Below are positions 45,826 through 54,195 of a stretch of DNA of 63,228 nucleotides, piece after piece. This stretch comes from Caballeronia sordidicola (GTDB lineage Bacteria > Pseudomonadota > Gammaproteobacteria > Burkholderiales > Burkholderiaceae): assembly GCF_001544455.2 (NCBI RefSeq), contig NZ_FCOC02000030.1:1-63228 (forward strand), read 5' to 3'. The notes under the pieces are model-generated. The model saw only the letters and a list, made by a program, of their open reading frames with translations, ran no database searches and was not told the origin of the DNA. Made by a program: the position numbers and the translations under genes. Numbering within the stretch: the stretch's first letter is position 1; every line of letters starts with the position of its first letter.

Positions 45826-46406
45826 TGAAACGCGAAGAAGCCGCCACGGGTTTCTACGGAAAAGTGCGCACGCATGGCGATTTCGTCGGACGGGGTTTGT
45901 CGCGGGAATTTGTCGTGCAATGGGATGCGTGGCTGCAGCGCGGCTTGCTCAAGGCACGTGAACGGTTCGGCGAAGCATGGCTGCAGGACTTTCTTGGCAT
46001 GCCGCTATGGTGCTTCGCCATGAAACCCGGCGTTATGGACGACGAAGCATATGCAGGCGTGATGATGCCGGGCATCGACGCGGTCGGGCGTTATTTTCCT
46101 TTGGTCGTGGCCCGTCCAATGGATCACACTGTTTTCCACGACTGGCTGCGCAGCAGTTCCGCGTGGTACGAACATGCTGCGGGACTGGCGCTATCGACGT
46201 TGAAGGCGAGCTTTTCGCTGAGCAAGTTCGAGGCCGAGTTGGCGCAACTCGACAGCGGTGCGGAGACGCTCGTCTGGCGCGACACGTTCAGGCGCTTTTT
46301 GAACGAGGACAATGCGGCGAGCGTGTGGTGGACAGCGGCGCAAGCGCTGCACACGCATGAGGGCGCGCTGGACGCGGCGTTGTTCCTGCGCTTGCTGGAA
46401 GGCTAA
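45822..46406 (+). CDS. tagF: T6SS accessory/regulatory protein TagF
   Basis: The 194-residue protein starts with the TagF hallmark FYGKVRTHGDFVGRGLSREFVVQWDAWLQRGL and has MPGIDAVGRYFPLVVARPM. TagF acts as a negative post-translational control on T6SS assembly in several bacteria, in P. aeruginosa through Fha. Two adjacent ATG codons (45822, 45825) are possible; the first overlaps tssM by 4 bases. In some species TagF is fused to a PppA phosphatase, but not here. It converges tail to tail with the kinase gene, with a 4-base overlap. Confidence 0.93.
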   Translation: MMKREEAATGFYGKVRTHGDFVGRGLSREFVVQWDAWLQRGLLKARERFGEAWLQDFLGMPLWCFAMKPGVMDDEAYAGVMMPGIDAVGRYFPLVVARPMDHTVFHDWLRSSSAWYEHAAGLALSTLKASFSLSKFEAELAQLDSGAETLVWRDTFRRFLNEDNAASVWWTAAQALHTHEGALDAALFLRLLEG

Positions 46407-47815
46407 TCGGGGACGATACCGAAATCCCGCGCCAACGCATCGCGGTCTTTCGGGTTCTGCACAGCTTCTATAAGACGCTCGTAGAATGCGTCGGTATCGG
46501 GCACGTTTGCAGCAGCGCGCGCCACTATGACCCGGGCTATGGGCCCGACATACGCGGCCAGTTTGAGCGTTGCGTCCTGCAGCAACGCGGGCTCGAGGTT
46601 CGCGCGGACCATCGACGTGTTCCCGGGCATTGAAGTCCGCTTCATGCTCGATGAAACCCGCGATCCGTCCCCCGGCATTTCCAGCCGCATCAAAAGCGAA
46701 TTGAAATCGCGACGCGCGGCGTCTGTCGGAAAATGCGCGGCAAGCCGCTCGCGCAGCGCGTTGAAGTCCGACGACCTGGCCGTTGCACGACGCAGCAAGA
46801 TCGTCGCGACGGGTCCTACGTGACTTGCCAGACGCTCCTCCAGTTGCGCAATCAGTTCGGGCGGCCATTCCATTGACGGCTCGCTGAGTTCAGGTGCTTC
46901 GAGTAATGCGACCGGCTTCGCAAACGCGATGACCGTCTGATCGCTATCGTCGGATTGCGCTGCACCGAGCGCGCCCATCAGCACGTCGCGCCATTCGCGC
47001 GCGGAAGAAAATCGATCGTCGGGGCGCTTGGAAAGCGCCTTCATCAAAATGGCGTCGATATAACCCGGCAGATCCGGCGCGATTTCCGATGGTAGCCTCG
47101 GCGTGTCGCTCAACACTTGCCGCATGACCACGGTCGGTGTGCCCGCGAACGGACACACGCCGGTCAGCATTTCGTACAGCACCACGGCGGCGGAAAACAG
47201 ATCGGCGCGTGCGTCAATGGTTTCGCCGGTGAACTGTTCCGGCGACATATAACTAGGGGTACCAATCACCGTACCCAGTTGCGTGAGATGCGACGCTTCT
47301 ATTCGCGCAATGCCGAAGTCCGTGATCTTGCACTCGCCGCGCTGCGTGATCAGCAAATTGGCAGGCTTGATATCACGATGAATCACGCCTTCCTGATGCG
47401 CGTAATCGAGTGCGTCGAGCAACTGTACGAAGCAGCCCAACGCACGCGCCGGTTCAATGCGCGTTTGGGTCCGGGCATGTTGCACGAGCCGCGCCGCAAG
47501 GCTCTCGCCGCGCACATACTCCATCGTGATGTACGCGGTGTCCGCCGCTTCGCCATAGTCGTACACCGAAACAATGTTCGGATGCGCGAGCCGCCCCGCC
47601 GCACGCGCTTCGTTCAGGAAACGCGCCGTCAGGTCATGCAGCGAGCCGCCTTCGGAACCGCTCGGCAACAACTCGTGGCGGATGGTCTTGAGCGCGACAT
47701 GGCGCTCGATCTGCGGATCGAACGCCAGATACACCACGCCCATCGCTCCGCGTCCAAGCACACGCTCGATGCGGTATCGGCCGAGTTCGGAAGGGGTATC
47801 GGCTGCGGCGGTCAT
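46403..47815 (-). CDS. Ser/Thr protein kinase, PpkA-like, with duplicated C-terminal module
   Basis: The 470-residue protein has a complete Hanks-type kinase domain: Gly loop GRGAMGVVYLA (21-31), catalytic Lys 43, HRDIKPANLL (D148), DFG (167-169), activation loop with TQLGTVIGTPSYMSPEQ. It has no membrane segment, unlike many PknB/PpkA proteins. The C-terminal 150 residues contain two related modules of about 60 residues: LEERLASHVGPVATILLRRA... and LKLAAYVGPIARVIVARAA..., each followed by a helical LR/FYERL...D..R..F stretch. It is the last gene of a minus-strand operon with a haem-site HAMP protein (4-base overlap) and abuts tagF. Likely targets include the Fha protein of the adjacent T6SS. 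No cognate PppA phosphatase is in the window. Confidence 0.9.
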   Translation of the reverse strand: MTAAADTPSELGRYRIERVLGRGAMGVVYLAFDPQIERHVALKTIRHELLPSGSEGGSLHDLTARFLNEARAAGRLAHPNIVSVYDYGEAADTAYITMEYVRGESLAARLVQHARTQTRIEPARALGCFVQLLDALDYAHQEGVIHRDIKPANLLITQRGECKITDFGIARIEASHLTQLGTVIGTPSYMSPEQFTGETIDARADLFSAAVVLYEMLTGVCPFAGTPTVVMRQVLSDTPRLPSEIAPDLPGYIDAILMKALSKRPDDRFSSAREWRDVLMGALGAAQSDDSDQTVIAFAKPVALLEAPELSEPSMEWPPELIAQLEERLASHVGPVATILLRRATARSSDFNALRERLAAHFPTDAARRDFNSLLMRLEMPGDGSRVSSSMKRTSMPGNTSMVRANLEPALLQDATLKLAAYVGPIARVIVARAAANVPDTDAFYERLIEAVQNPKDRDALARDFGIVPD

Positions 47816-48711
47816 GATTCGTGCGGCTCTTCGTCGAGTATCTTGAACGCTTCAACCAGACTCGTGCGCATGCGTCCAAACGATACCGCCAGCGACGCAA
47901 TCTCATCCGATCCTCCGGTCGGCAGCGGTGTTTCGGCGAGCTTGCCTAGGCTCATTTCGTCGGCGGCGCGCGAGAGCGCTTGAATTGGCCGCGTGATCAG
48001 CATGTTCACCATTACGTTCATCACGATCAGCACGACCGCGAACACTGCCGTCAGCGACAGCATGAAGGTGCGCCAGACAGCGCGGCCGCGTTCTATGGGC
48101 TGTGTCATTGGCACCGAGACGAACTCCGCGCCGATCACGTCATTCATGGTCCAGCCGAAACCGTTCGCCGAGCCGTATTTGTCGATCATGGTGGCGGGCG
48201 CCGCGCTCGGCGTGCTGTGGCATTGCATGCACGCCACGTCCGTGATGCGGCTTGGCCGCGCGAGGAACAACGTGGGATTGCCGGACGAGATGCGCTGGCC
48301 GCTCATCTGTTTCAGGTCGGGATGGTCGTGCAGATGCGTGATTACATCGGTTTCCCAGTCCGTCGGGCGGTCGCGCGGATTGGTCGGGTTGAGCATGGTC
48401 GACTTGTAGGAAAAGTTCGGGAAATCCTTCTGCAGCAGGTTCAGCATTTCGATGGCCGAGAACGCAGGAATGGATTCCGGCACGAACTGATATTTGATCT
48501 GTGTGGCGAGCAGCGGCGTGACGTGGGTCGCGGTGTAGCTTTGCATCGATGCAGCCGCGCTGATCAGCACGTTGGCGTCGTGCACGGTTTCATCGAGCGC
48601 CTGCTTTTGCAGCAGGCGGTCCGCGACCACGCCCGCCGCGCTCAATGCGATTGCGAAGATGAACAGAAACACGAGGTTGAACTTGACGCTAAGGGAGAAT
48701 TTGCGTTTCAT
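47812..48711 (-). CDS. membrane HAMP protein with periplasmic c-type haem site (Tll0287-like/DUF3365)
   Basis: The 299-residue protein has a membrane segment at about 11-31, a periplasmic domain of some 180 residues with the c-haem motif CMQCH (161-165), a second membrane segment at about 213-238, then a HAMP domain (ITRPIQALSRAADEMSLGKLAE... DEIASLAVSFGRMRTSL) ending near residue 290. The periplasmic part matches DUF3365/Tll0287-like haem domains. There is no kinase, cyclase or methyl-accepting domain after the HAMP, so output must pass to a partner. The start at 48711 overlaps the FecR gene stop, and its stop overlaps the kinase start. I infer a redox or gas sensor feeding the kinase. Confidence 0.85.
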   Translation of the reverse strand: MKRKFSLSVKFNLVFLFIFAIALSAAGVVADRLLQKQALDETVHDANVLISAAASMQSYTATHVTPLLATQIKYQFVPESIPAFSAIEMLNLLQKDFPNFSYKSTMLNPTNPRDRPTDWETDVITHLHDHPDLKQMSGQRISSGNPTLFLARPSRITDVACMQCHSTPSAAPATMIDKYGSANGFGWTMNDVIGAEFVSVPMTQPIERGRAVWRTFMLSLTAVFAVVLIVMNVMVNMLITRPIQALSRAADEMSLGKLAETPLPTGGSDEIASLAVSFGRMRTSLVEAFKILDEEPHES

Positions 48712-49667
48712 GGGTGCAGATAGAGGGAGTTCGCGGGCCACGCGGACGAGTCGACGCGAAGCGCATGCAGCGCGCGCTGGCGCGCATCGGGCCGCGGTGC
48801 GGGCGGATAAAGCAGCACGCGCCACTCGGGCAGCGCCTTGAGGTTCTGATCGACCGCGCGACGAAACGCGGGGTCGGCCAAGCGCGGACGGAAGCGCGCG
48901 GGAAAACGCTTGCGCGCGGGCAAGTCGCTTGCGAGCCACGCGGACACGTCGTCATAGGTCGCGGCTCGCAGCGGTTTTAATCCGCTGTCATGTGCGGATG
49001 GCGTGACTGGAAGACGCTGCAGGGCATCGCGGAAGGCGACCGGCATGTCGGTGAGAAATGCGCTCGATGGACGCTGCGCGATTTGCGGCGGCGCGCTCGC
49101 GGTCACATAAGCAAAGCTGCCCGGCGTGATCGTGCTTCGGCGTGCGGAGACGGCTAACGTTTGCGTGCCGCTCTCGCTGAATACGGCGATTGTCGACTTG
49201 CTGCCATTGGTGCCGGGAAGGGCCGCGACGACTGCCGCAGCGTTCGCTCCAGGTTCAACGGAACCCCGTTCAGTATCGATGGCAGGCGTCGTGCACGGCT
49301 CGGTTGCGCATGTATGCGCGACCTTCAGCCAGCCGTCGAGCAGCGACACGCGCGATCCAGCCTGGAGCAGCATGCGTGTCTGCGCGCCCAGCGCCAGCAG
49401 ATTGCCTGCGTCGTCCTGCAACTGGACCATGCTGTGCGGCGCGGACTCAATCAGGTCATCGTCACGCAGCGCCTGTCCCGCGTTCAACTGATAGACATTC
49501 GTCGTGCGAACGATCGTGACCGGCGCGTCGGCGCTCGCAATAATCCAGCCGGCTTGCGCGTGCGGCGCCGCGAATAAAACGCCGAGCGCGAACAAGCCGC
49601 GCAGGCAGCGTTTGAAGGGCGGGTGCGAGCGCGAAGGAAACAGGAAGTAATGAAGGCGATGTCTCAT
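48708..49667 (-). CDS. exported FecR-domain protein
   Basis: The 319-residue protein has a long basic N-terminal leader followed by a signal-type hydrophobic core (about 22-39, LRGLFALGVLFAAPHAQA-G). A FecR-like domain follows (VYQLNAGQALRDDDLIESAPHSMVQLQDDAGNLLALGAQTRMLL). The C-terminal 100 residues are rich in Pro and Arg and unmatched by me. No sigma factor gene is adjacent on its strand, so it is not a classic FecR anti-sigma factor. It heads the operon with the haem-site HAMP protein and the kinase (ATGA overlaps throughout). A strong hairpin lies just upstream, and the ribosome site is weak. Confidence 0.8.
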   Translation of the reverse strand: MRHRLHYFLFPSRSHPPFKRCLRGLFALGVLFAAPHAQAGWIIASADAPVTIVRTTNVYQLNAGQALRDDDLIESAPHSMVQLQDDAGNLLALGAQTRMLLQAGSRVSLLDGWLKVAHTCATEPCTTPAIDTERGSVEPGANAAAVVAALPGTNGSKSTIAVFSESGTQTLAVSARRSTITPGSFAYVTASAPPQIAQRPSSAFLTDMPVAFRDALQRLPVTPSAHDSGLKPLRAATYDDVSAWLASDLPARKRFPARFRPRLADPAFRRAVDQNLKALPEWRVLLYPPAPRPDARQRALHALRVDSSAWPANSLYLHP

Positions 49668-49682
49668 GCGTTTCGCTGTGCG

Positions 49683-49720
49683 TTAATGCGCCGCGAGCCA
49701 GGAAATGGCCGGCGCATTAA
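49683..49720 (-). repeat. long hairpin just upstream of the fecR-like gene
   Basis: TTAATGCGCCG (49683-49693) and CGGCGCATTAA (49710-49720) are perfect 11-bp arms, and inside them GCCA/TGGC adds a 4-bp stem with a 5-base loop. It ends 15 bases before the start codon of the fecR-like gene. No T tract follows on either strand. It may be an operator or a leader-RNA structure. Confidence 0.65.
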
Positions 49721-49753
49721 ACACAACAGCGAAGCGAGGAAATTATTCCGCGC

Positions 49754-50743
49754 CTAGAAAACCGGGCGCGCAGTGAAGGCGTTTTTCGCCGATGCCAACA
49801 GCGCTGCGCCTGCCGCACGCGATTCGTCACGGCTGAAGAGCGGTGCAACCTGGCTGCTGGAAATCTGCTTGCCAAGCGCGGTCAGGTCGACGCCCTGAGG
49901 CTGCCCGATCAGCGCATAGCCGAGTTCGGCCTGACGCCAGGTGACGACGGTCATCGACGCCACTTTCTGATCGGCCACCGCCGCATCCGGCTTGACCTCT
50001 TTCATCACGCACAGTGCAATGGGTGCGCCTTCCTTGGGCAGATACACAATCTGCACGAGCGGCTTGTTGTTGAAGCGCAACCGCTGCACGCGCTTGAACG
50101 TCAGTCCCGCCGCGCTCAAGTCCGGAATGCGCAGCGCGAGGCCGTCGTCCTGGCGGATTTCGTTGACGGTCTTGATGGACAGATCCGTGTCGCTGGTGAC
50201 GTTCGCGACCGTCTCGCGCGAATAGAGTTGCTGGTAGCTGGCCGCAGCCGTAATCCACGGCGACACACCCGTTCCCACCGATGCAATCGATGCACCCACG
50301 GTCGAAGCCGGTCCCGCACCGGGTCCGAGCCGCAGCACGAGTCCGCACGCGAACGCGCCGCCGAGGAACGCGACGGCGAGCCACGCCGGGGCCACGCGCA
50401 GCCGCGAGCGGATAGTGGACGAAGCAGGGCTTCCGGGCGCGCGTTCGGCCACTGGATCATTGACACTGACATCGGCTCCGGCAATCGCGGCCTGCGTTTG
50501 CGTGGCCGCCTTGATCTTTGCCGCGCGCGCCATCTCTTCTATCTTCGCCGTCAGGCTGGCCGGTACGGGCGGCAACTTCTGCCCGGCGAACGCTTCGCGG
50601 TAAGGCAGCCGCGAAGCCTGCAAAAGCGCGACGCGCTCAGCCACGTCGGGAGAAGTGCGCAGTTCGCGCTCGACTTCCTCGCGTTCGTGCGGCGGCAGTT
50701 CGCCGTCCACGTAGGCCATCAGCAGGGTATCGTCCGATTTCAT
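49754..50743 (-). CDS. transmembrane anti-sigma factor (second copy)
   Basis: The 329-residue protein has a cytoplasmic anti-sigma region (MAYVDGELPPHEREEVERELRTSPDVAERVALL), a single membrane segment at about 121-142 (PAWLAVAFLGGAFACGLVLRLG), and a periplasmic domain of about 190 residues with the segments DDGLALRIPDLSAAGLTFKRVQRLRFNNKPLVQIVYLPKEG and ALCVMK. It is closely similar to the anti-sigma factor at 51247-52176, with long identical runs in the periplasmic half. No sigma factor gene precedes it; 503 bases separate it from its paralogue. It may bind the same ECF sigma factor or one encoded elsewhere. Confidence 0.85.
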   Translation of the reverse strand: MKSDDTLLMAYVDGELPPHEREEVERELRTSPDVAERVALLQASRLPYREAFAGQKLPPVPASLTAKIEEMARAAKIKAATQTQAAIAGADVSVNDPVAERAPGSPASSTIRSRLRVAPAWLAVAFLGGAFACGLVLRLGPGAGPASTVGASIASVGTGVSPWITAAASYQQLYSRETVANVTSDTDLSIKTVNEIRQDDGLALRIPDLSAAGLTFKRVQRLRFNNKPLVQIVYLPKEGAPIALCVMKEVKPDAAVADQKVASMTVVTWRQAELGYALIGQPQGVDLTALGKQISSSQVAPLFSRDESRAAGAALLASAKNAFTARPVF

Positions 50744-51246
50744 AAGACTTAAGCAGTTCGCTTTCGCTGATGATTTATGTTTTTGTTTCTCTCGTGCCCT
50801 TTATTGCTTCCGGCGACGAGCAACTGCTCGTTGCGCGATTGCAATCGACCTTCGAGGACCTACTGCTTCATCACAGTTTCTAATGGCGGATATATAACCA
50901 AATCCGCGTGTCCGGAACAGCCAGCATAACTACCCGTTGCGCTGCCGGCAACGCCGGACTGTCAGGAATAGGCCGCTTGAGACCGCCCCAACCGCGCGAC
51001 GACGCCTCAAGTGGAACCGGCGCTATATGAAGAACACTTCAGGTTTCGCCAAAATTCCATATGTGCCAATTTAAAATAGTCGGCCATACAAAACATGCGA
51101 TTCCGGCAGAGCCGAACCTGTAACAAGTGTAACTGCGTTTTTGTGCGGACGCTTAAACCGTGTTTCGTGCAAACCACATGTTTTGAATGTTGCTAGGAGA
51201 AAACGCCGCGGGCAAGAACGCGCCACGGCGTACACGCTGCGAAAAA
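50744..51246. other. 503-base intergenic region between the two anti-sigma genes
   Basis: I see no credible gene here. It holds a 7-bp palindrome ACGAGCA-AC-TGCTCGT (50816-50831) about 70 bases upstream of the second anti-sigma gene, and, just past the stop of the first, an imperfect GC-rich hairpin on the minus strand (about 51200-51225) followed by TTTT that may terminate the sigma/anti-sigma transcript. The base composition between is more AT-rich than the flanking genes. Confidence 0.5.
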
Positions 51247-52176
51247 TCAGCTGACCGATGCAATCGACGGGAACACAGAGTCCGCGTCGCCAAACAGTTG
51301 CTCCACTTCGCGATTAGAGATCCGCTTGCCAAGCGCATTGAGGTCCACGCCATCCGGCTTGCCAATCAGCGCGTAGCTCAGCTCGGCCTGACGCCAGGTG
51401 ACCACGCGCATGGCGTCGACGTCCTGGCCCGAAACCGCCTGATCGGGTTTCACGTCCTTCATCACGCATAGCGCGACCGGTTCGCCCTTTTCGGGCTGGT
51501 ACACGATCTGCACGAGCGGCTTGTTGTTGAAACGCAGCCGCTGCACCGTCTTGAACGTCAGGCCGGCGCTGCGCAAGTCCGGAATGCGCAGCGCAAGACC
51601 GTCGTCGCGACGGATGTCATCGACAGTTTTCGACGACGTTTCCGCAGTCTCGTTGACGTAAGCCAGCGTGTTGCGGGTGTAAAGCTTCTGGTAGCCCGTG
51701 GCGGCCTGCACCCACGGCGAGAGATTGCTTGCAACGGTCGATCCCGGTGCGCCGTGCTCCAGCAGAGGGCCGAGCCGCAGGAACAAGCCGCCGCAGAACG
51801 CGCCCGCCACGCACGCCGCGGCAAGCCACGCCGGCACGGTTCGCAAGCGCGAACGAACGGGCGCAGCGGGAGCTTTTGCAGACGCTGGCATGGCGCTGTC
51901 ATTGACGGCGGACGCGACTGTCGGCGCGGCGGTCTTGCCCGCATGCGCGCGGGACATCGCTGCGATCTTTTGCGTGAGCGAATCCGGAACGGGCGGCAAA
52001 TTCTGCGTGGCGAACGCGCCCTGATAATCCACGCGCGACGCCTTCAGCAGCGCAACCAGCTCCGCGGCTTCGGACGAGGCGCGTATGTGTTCCTCGACTT
52101 CATGGCGCTTGGCCGGCGGCAGTTCGCCGTCGACATAGGCCATTAATGTCACTTCCGTGACTTCTTCGGTTTTCAT
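51247..52176 (-). CDS. transmembrane anti-sigma factor paired with the ECF sigma factor
   Basis: The 309-residue protein has an N-terminal anti-sigma region (LMAYVDGELPPAKRHEVEEHIRASSEAAELVALL), one membrane segment at about 114-134 (PAWLAAACVAGAFCGGLFLRLG) and a periplasmic domain (SPWVQAATGYQKLYTR; LRFNNKPLVQIVYQPEKGEPVALCVMKDVKPDQ). It overlaps the sigma factor stop by 4 bases (ATGA), the usual arrangement for a cognate pair. The periplasmic part has a conserved Cys in ALCVMK that could sense oxidation, by inference. Confidence 0.9.
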   Translation of the reverse strand: MKTEEVTEVTLMAYVDGELPPAKRHEVEEHIRASSEAAELVALLKASRVDYQGAFATQNLPPVPDSLTQKIAAMSRAHAGKTAAPTVASAVNDSAMPASAKAPAAPVRSRLRTVPAWLAAACVAGAFCGGLFLRLGPLLEHGAPGSTVASNLSPWVQAATGYQKLYTRNTLAYVNETAETSSKTVDDIRRDDGLALRIPDLRSAGLTFKTVQRLRFNNKPLVQIVYQPEKGEPVALCVMKDVKPDQAVSGQDVDAMRVVTWRQAELSYALIGKPDGVDLNALGKRISNREVEQLFGDADSVFPSIASVS

Positions 52177-52718
52177 GCGATTGAATCCTTTCGCGTCGCC
52201 GATGCTTTTGGCTTCGGTTCCTGCGCGCCGAATTGCGCGCCGACGGCTTGCCGGGCGCGCGACAAACGGCTCATGACGGTTCCGATAGGAACCTCGAGCA
52301 CATCCGCGGCTTCCTGATAGCTCAAGCCTTCGACCGCGACCAGCAGCATGACCACGCGCTGCGCTTCGGGCAGGCGTTCCACGGCGCTGATGATCTGGCT
52401 GTGCATGAGTTGCGTTTCCGGACCCTTGTCGACCGGGTCGGCAACGTTTTCCAGGAAGTCGTCATCCCATTCCATGCTTGAACGTTTGCGCACGCTTCGC
52501 GCCCGCAACTCGTTGATCCAGGTGGAATGGACAATTGAGAACATCCAGCTTAACGGGGCCGTATCGGGCTGCAACTGATGCGCCCGTTCGAGGCCGCGCA
52601 GGCACGCCCGCTGGACAAGATCCTCGGCGTCGTGCCGGTCGCCCGATATGCGCAACGCGAAGGCCCACAAGCGCGGCAGCATCTCGGGGAGCATGCTTGG
52701 TAAGTCTGCACCGTTCAT
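52173..52718 (-). CDS. ECF sigma factor
   Basis: The 181-residue protein has region 2 (MLPRLWAFALRISGDRHDAEDLVQRACLRGLER; WMFSIVHSTWINELRA) and region 4 (VERLPEAQRVVMLLVAVEGLSYQEAADVLEVPIGTVMSRLSRARQ). I take the ATG at 52718, preceded by AGGAG at 11 bases, because the 35 residues encoded further upstream are outside the family. It overlaps its anti-sigma gene. Together with the catalase gene upstream on the same strand it forms a likely peroxide- or envelope-stress unit. Confidence 0.92.
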   Translation of the reverse strand: MNGADLPSMLPEMLPRLWAFALRISGDRHDAEDLVQRACLRGLERAHQLQPDTAPLSWMFSIVHSTWINELRARSVRKRSSMEWDDDFLENVADPVDKGPETQLMHSQIISAVERLPEAQRVVMLLVAVEGLSYQEAADVLEVPIGTVMSRLSRARQAVGAQFGAQEPKPKASATRKDSIA

Positions 52719-52856
52719 CGAACGAATATCTCCTGGTACCAGTGTCTTGTCCGAATGCTGCTGGCAGCATGCACGCGAGCGCTGCGTGAAACGAACCGTG
52801 AATTTTAACTTGAGATCGGACATCTCGCCGCGTAGCCGTGCGGCGAACCGCGAGGC

Positions 52857-53936
52857 CTAGCGCCGGTTACTTGCCGCCTGTGCTGCTAGTGCTTCTTCCC
52901 GTGTCCGGCGATTGAAGGAAACCGCATAAGCCGACGAGCGCGCAGCCAGCAACGGGTCGTCCGACGGCTCCATTCCAACCGGCAAAACAAGCGGATCGAA
53001 GTTGATATCGCGACAAGGTCCATCAATTTGCGATTCCGCCCGGCCGATCACCAGCACGCCCGCATCCACGCGATGCAATTCCCGCTCTTCTGGCCAGACG
53101 CGCGTGGCGTCGTTCGTCGGGTCCCCCGGACCGGCCGGCGTGATCATCAGATGCCAGCGCACCGGGCCGCGTTCGAGCCGCTTGCTCAGGTCGTGCGCGA
53201 GAAAATCAGGGTCCCGCGCGGCGCTCGCGGCGACGGGCCGGTACGTCGCATCCGGCACTACGCTCCAGCGCACGAAGCGCGTGTTGCCGGCCGCGTTGGT
53301 AAATTTGAACGCATTGATGCTGAAATAACTGGCGTCATAAAAAGTCGATGAAGCCGGGTGACTCGACAGCCATTCATGAAAAGCCCTTGTTTCAGGATGC
53401 TTTTCAAGGAACATCTCCATCTTCGCCGGATCCACGCGACCGCTCGCGGCGTCCGGCCGTGAAGCGGCCAGCTGCTCCAGCAGCGCTTGTGGCGTGCTGA
53501 CGGCGAAGATGGGCACGGAGTTCATCGCGGTGCGCCATTGCTCGCCATGGCTCAACGTGAAGCTGAGTGCCAGGCTGCGCACCATGGCGGTGTCGTCTTC
53601 CTGCGTCGGATCGAAACCCGGCGCCGAGAGACGGCCGACCACCGGCACCACGCCCGGCCTGAATACACTTGCACGCGAAAGCTGCGTGCCGTTGCCGTTG
53701 CTTTCGAACCGGCCGCTCACGCATACGCCCTTGGCATGATTGCGCCGAAAGCCGGGATGCGGACCCGTATTGGCTTCGAACGCATCGATCAGGCGGCCCG
53801 AGGTAAGCGGTTGCTGACCAATCGGCCCATGCACCCATCCGCCGGCCCATGCAAACAATCCCGCCGTGGCGCCAATGGTTACGGCAATCAGCGCATAGCG
53901 GGATATCAGGCTGGAACGACGGCGCTTTTCAGTCAT
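52857..53936 (-). CDS. srpA: catalase-related peroxidase (SrpA-like), exported
   Basis: The 359-residue protein has an N-terminal membrane anchor or signal (about 15-34, ALIAVTIGATAGLFAWAGGW) and a reduced catalase fold: GFRRNHAKGVCVSGRF with the catalytic His, FYDASYFSINAFKFTNAAG, and ARSSAYAVSFNRR near the C-terminus with the RxxxY haem-Tyr pattern. SrpA-type enzymes act as haem peroxidases in the periplasm. It lies 138 bases upstream of the ECF sigma gene on the same strand and is a likely member of its regulon. Confidence 0.88.
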   Translation of the reverse strand: MTEKRRRSSLISRYALIAVTIGATAGLFAWAGGWVHGPIGQQPLTSGRLIDAFEANTGPHPGFRRNHAKGVCVSGRFESNGNGTQLSRASVFRPGVVPVVGRLSAPGFDPTQEDDTAMVRSLALSFTLSHGEQWRTAMNSVPIFAVSTPQALLEQLAASRPDAASGRVDPAKMEMFLEKHPETRAFHEWLSSHPASSTFYDASYFSINAFKFTNAAGNTRFVRWSVVPDATYRPVAASAARDPDFLAHDLSKRLERGPVRWHLMITPAGPGDPTNDATRVWPEERELHRVDAGVLVIGRAESQIDGPCRDINFDPLVLPVGMEPSDDPLLAARSSAYAVSFNRRTREEALAAQAASNRR

Positions 53937-54195
53937 GGCGATGCGTTGGCTTCATTGCTGCCATGGGGAATCGGCCCTTGAACGGCGACGCCGGCAAGCC
54001 AGGAAGTCAGAAGGCCGTAAGTATAGTTGGACAAAAAGGTTGTCTGTTGACCTTATGACACAAATATTTTTGATGGTGCCGGCCGCGAAGCCGGAAAATC
54101 GGTCGCGATCAGCCGAAATGGAGCGCCGCGCCTGAGCGCGCCACGCGCGCGGGAACCCGGTTTGTGAAAACGTTATCTGACAAGTCGCGCCGGGC
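53937..54195. other. 259-base spacer without genes
   Basis: This holds the upstream region of the srpA-like gene (minus strand) and the downstream end of the PLP-enzyme gene. On the minus strand a TATACT lies at about 54021-54016 in an AT-rich patch that may be a promoter -10; I could not find a convincing ECF-type -35/-10 pair. Confidence 0.4.
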
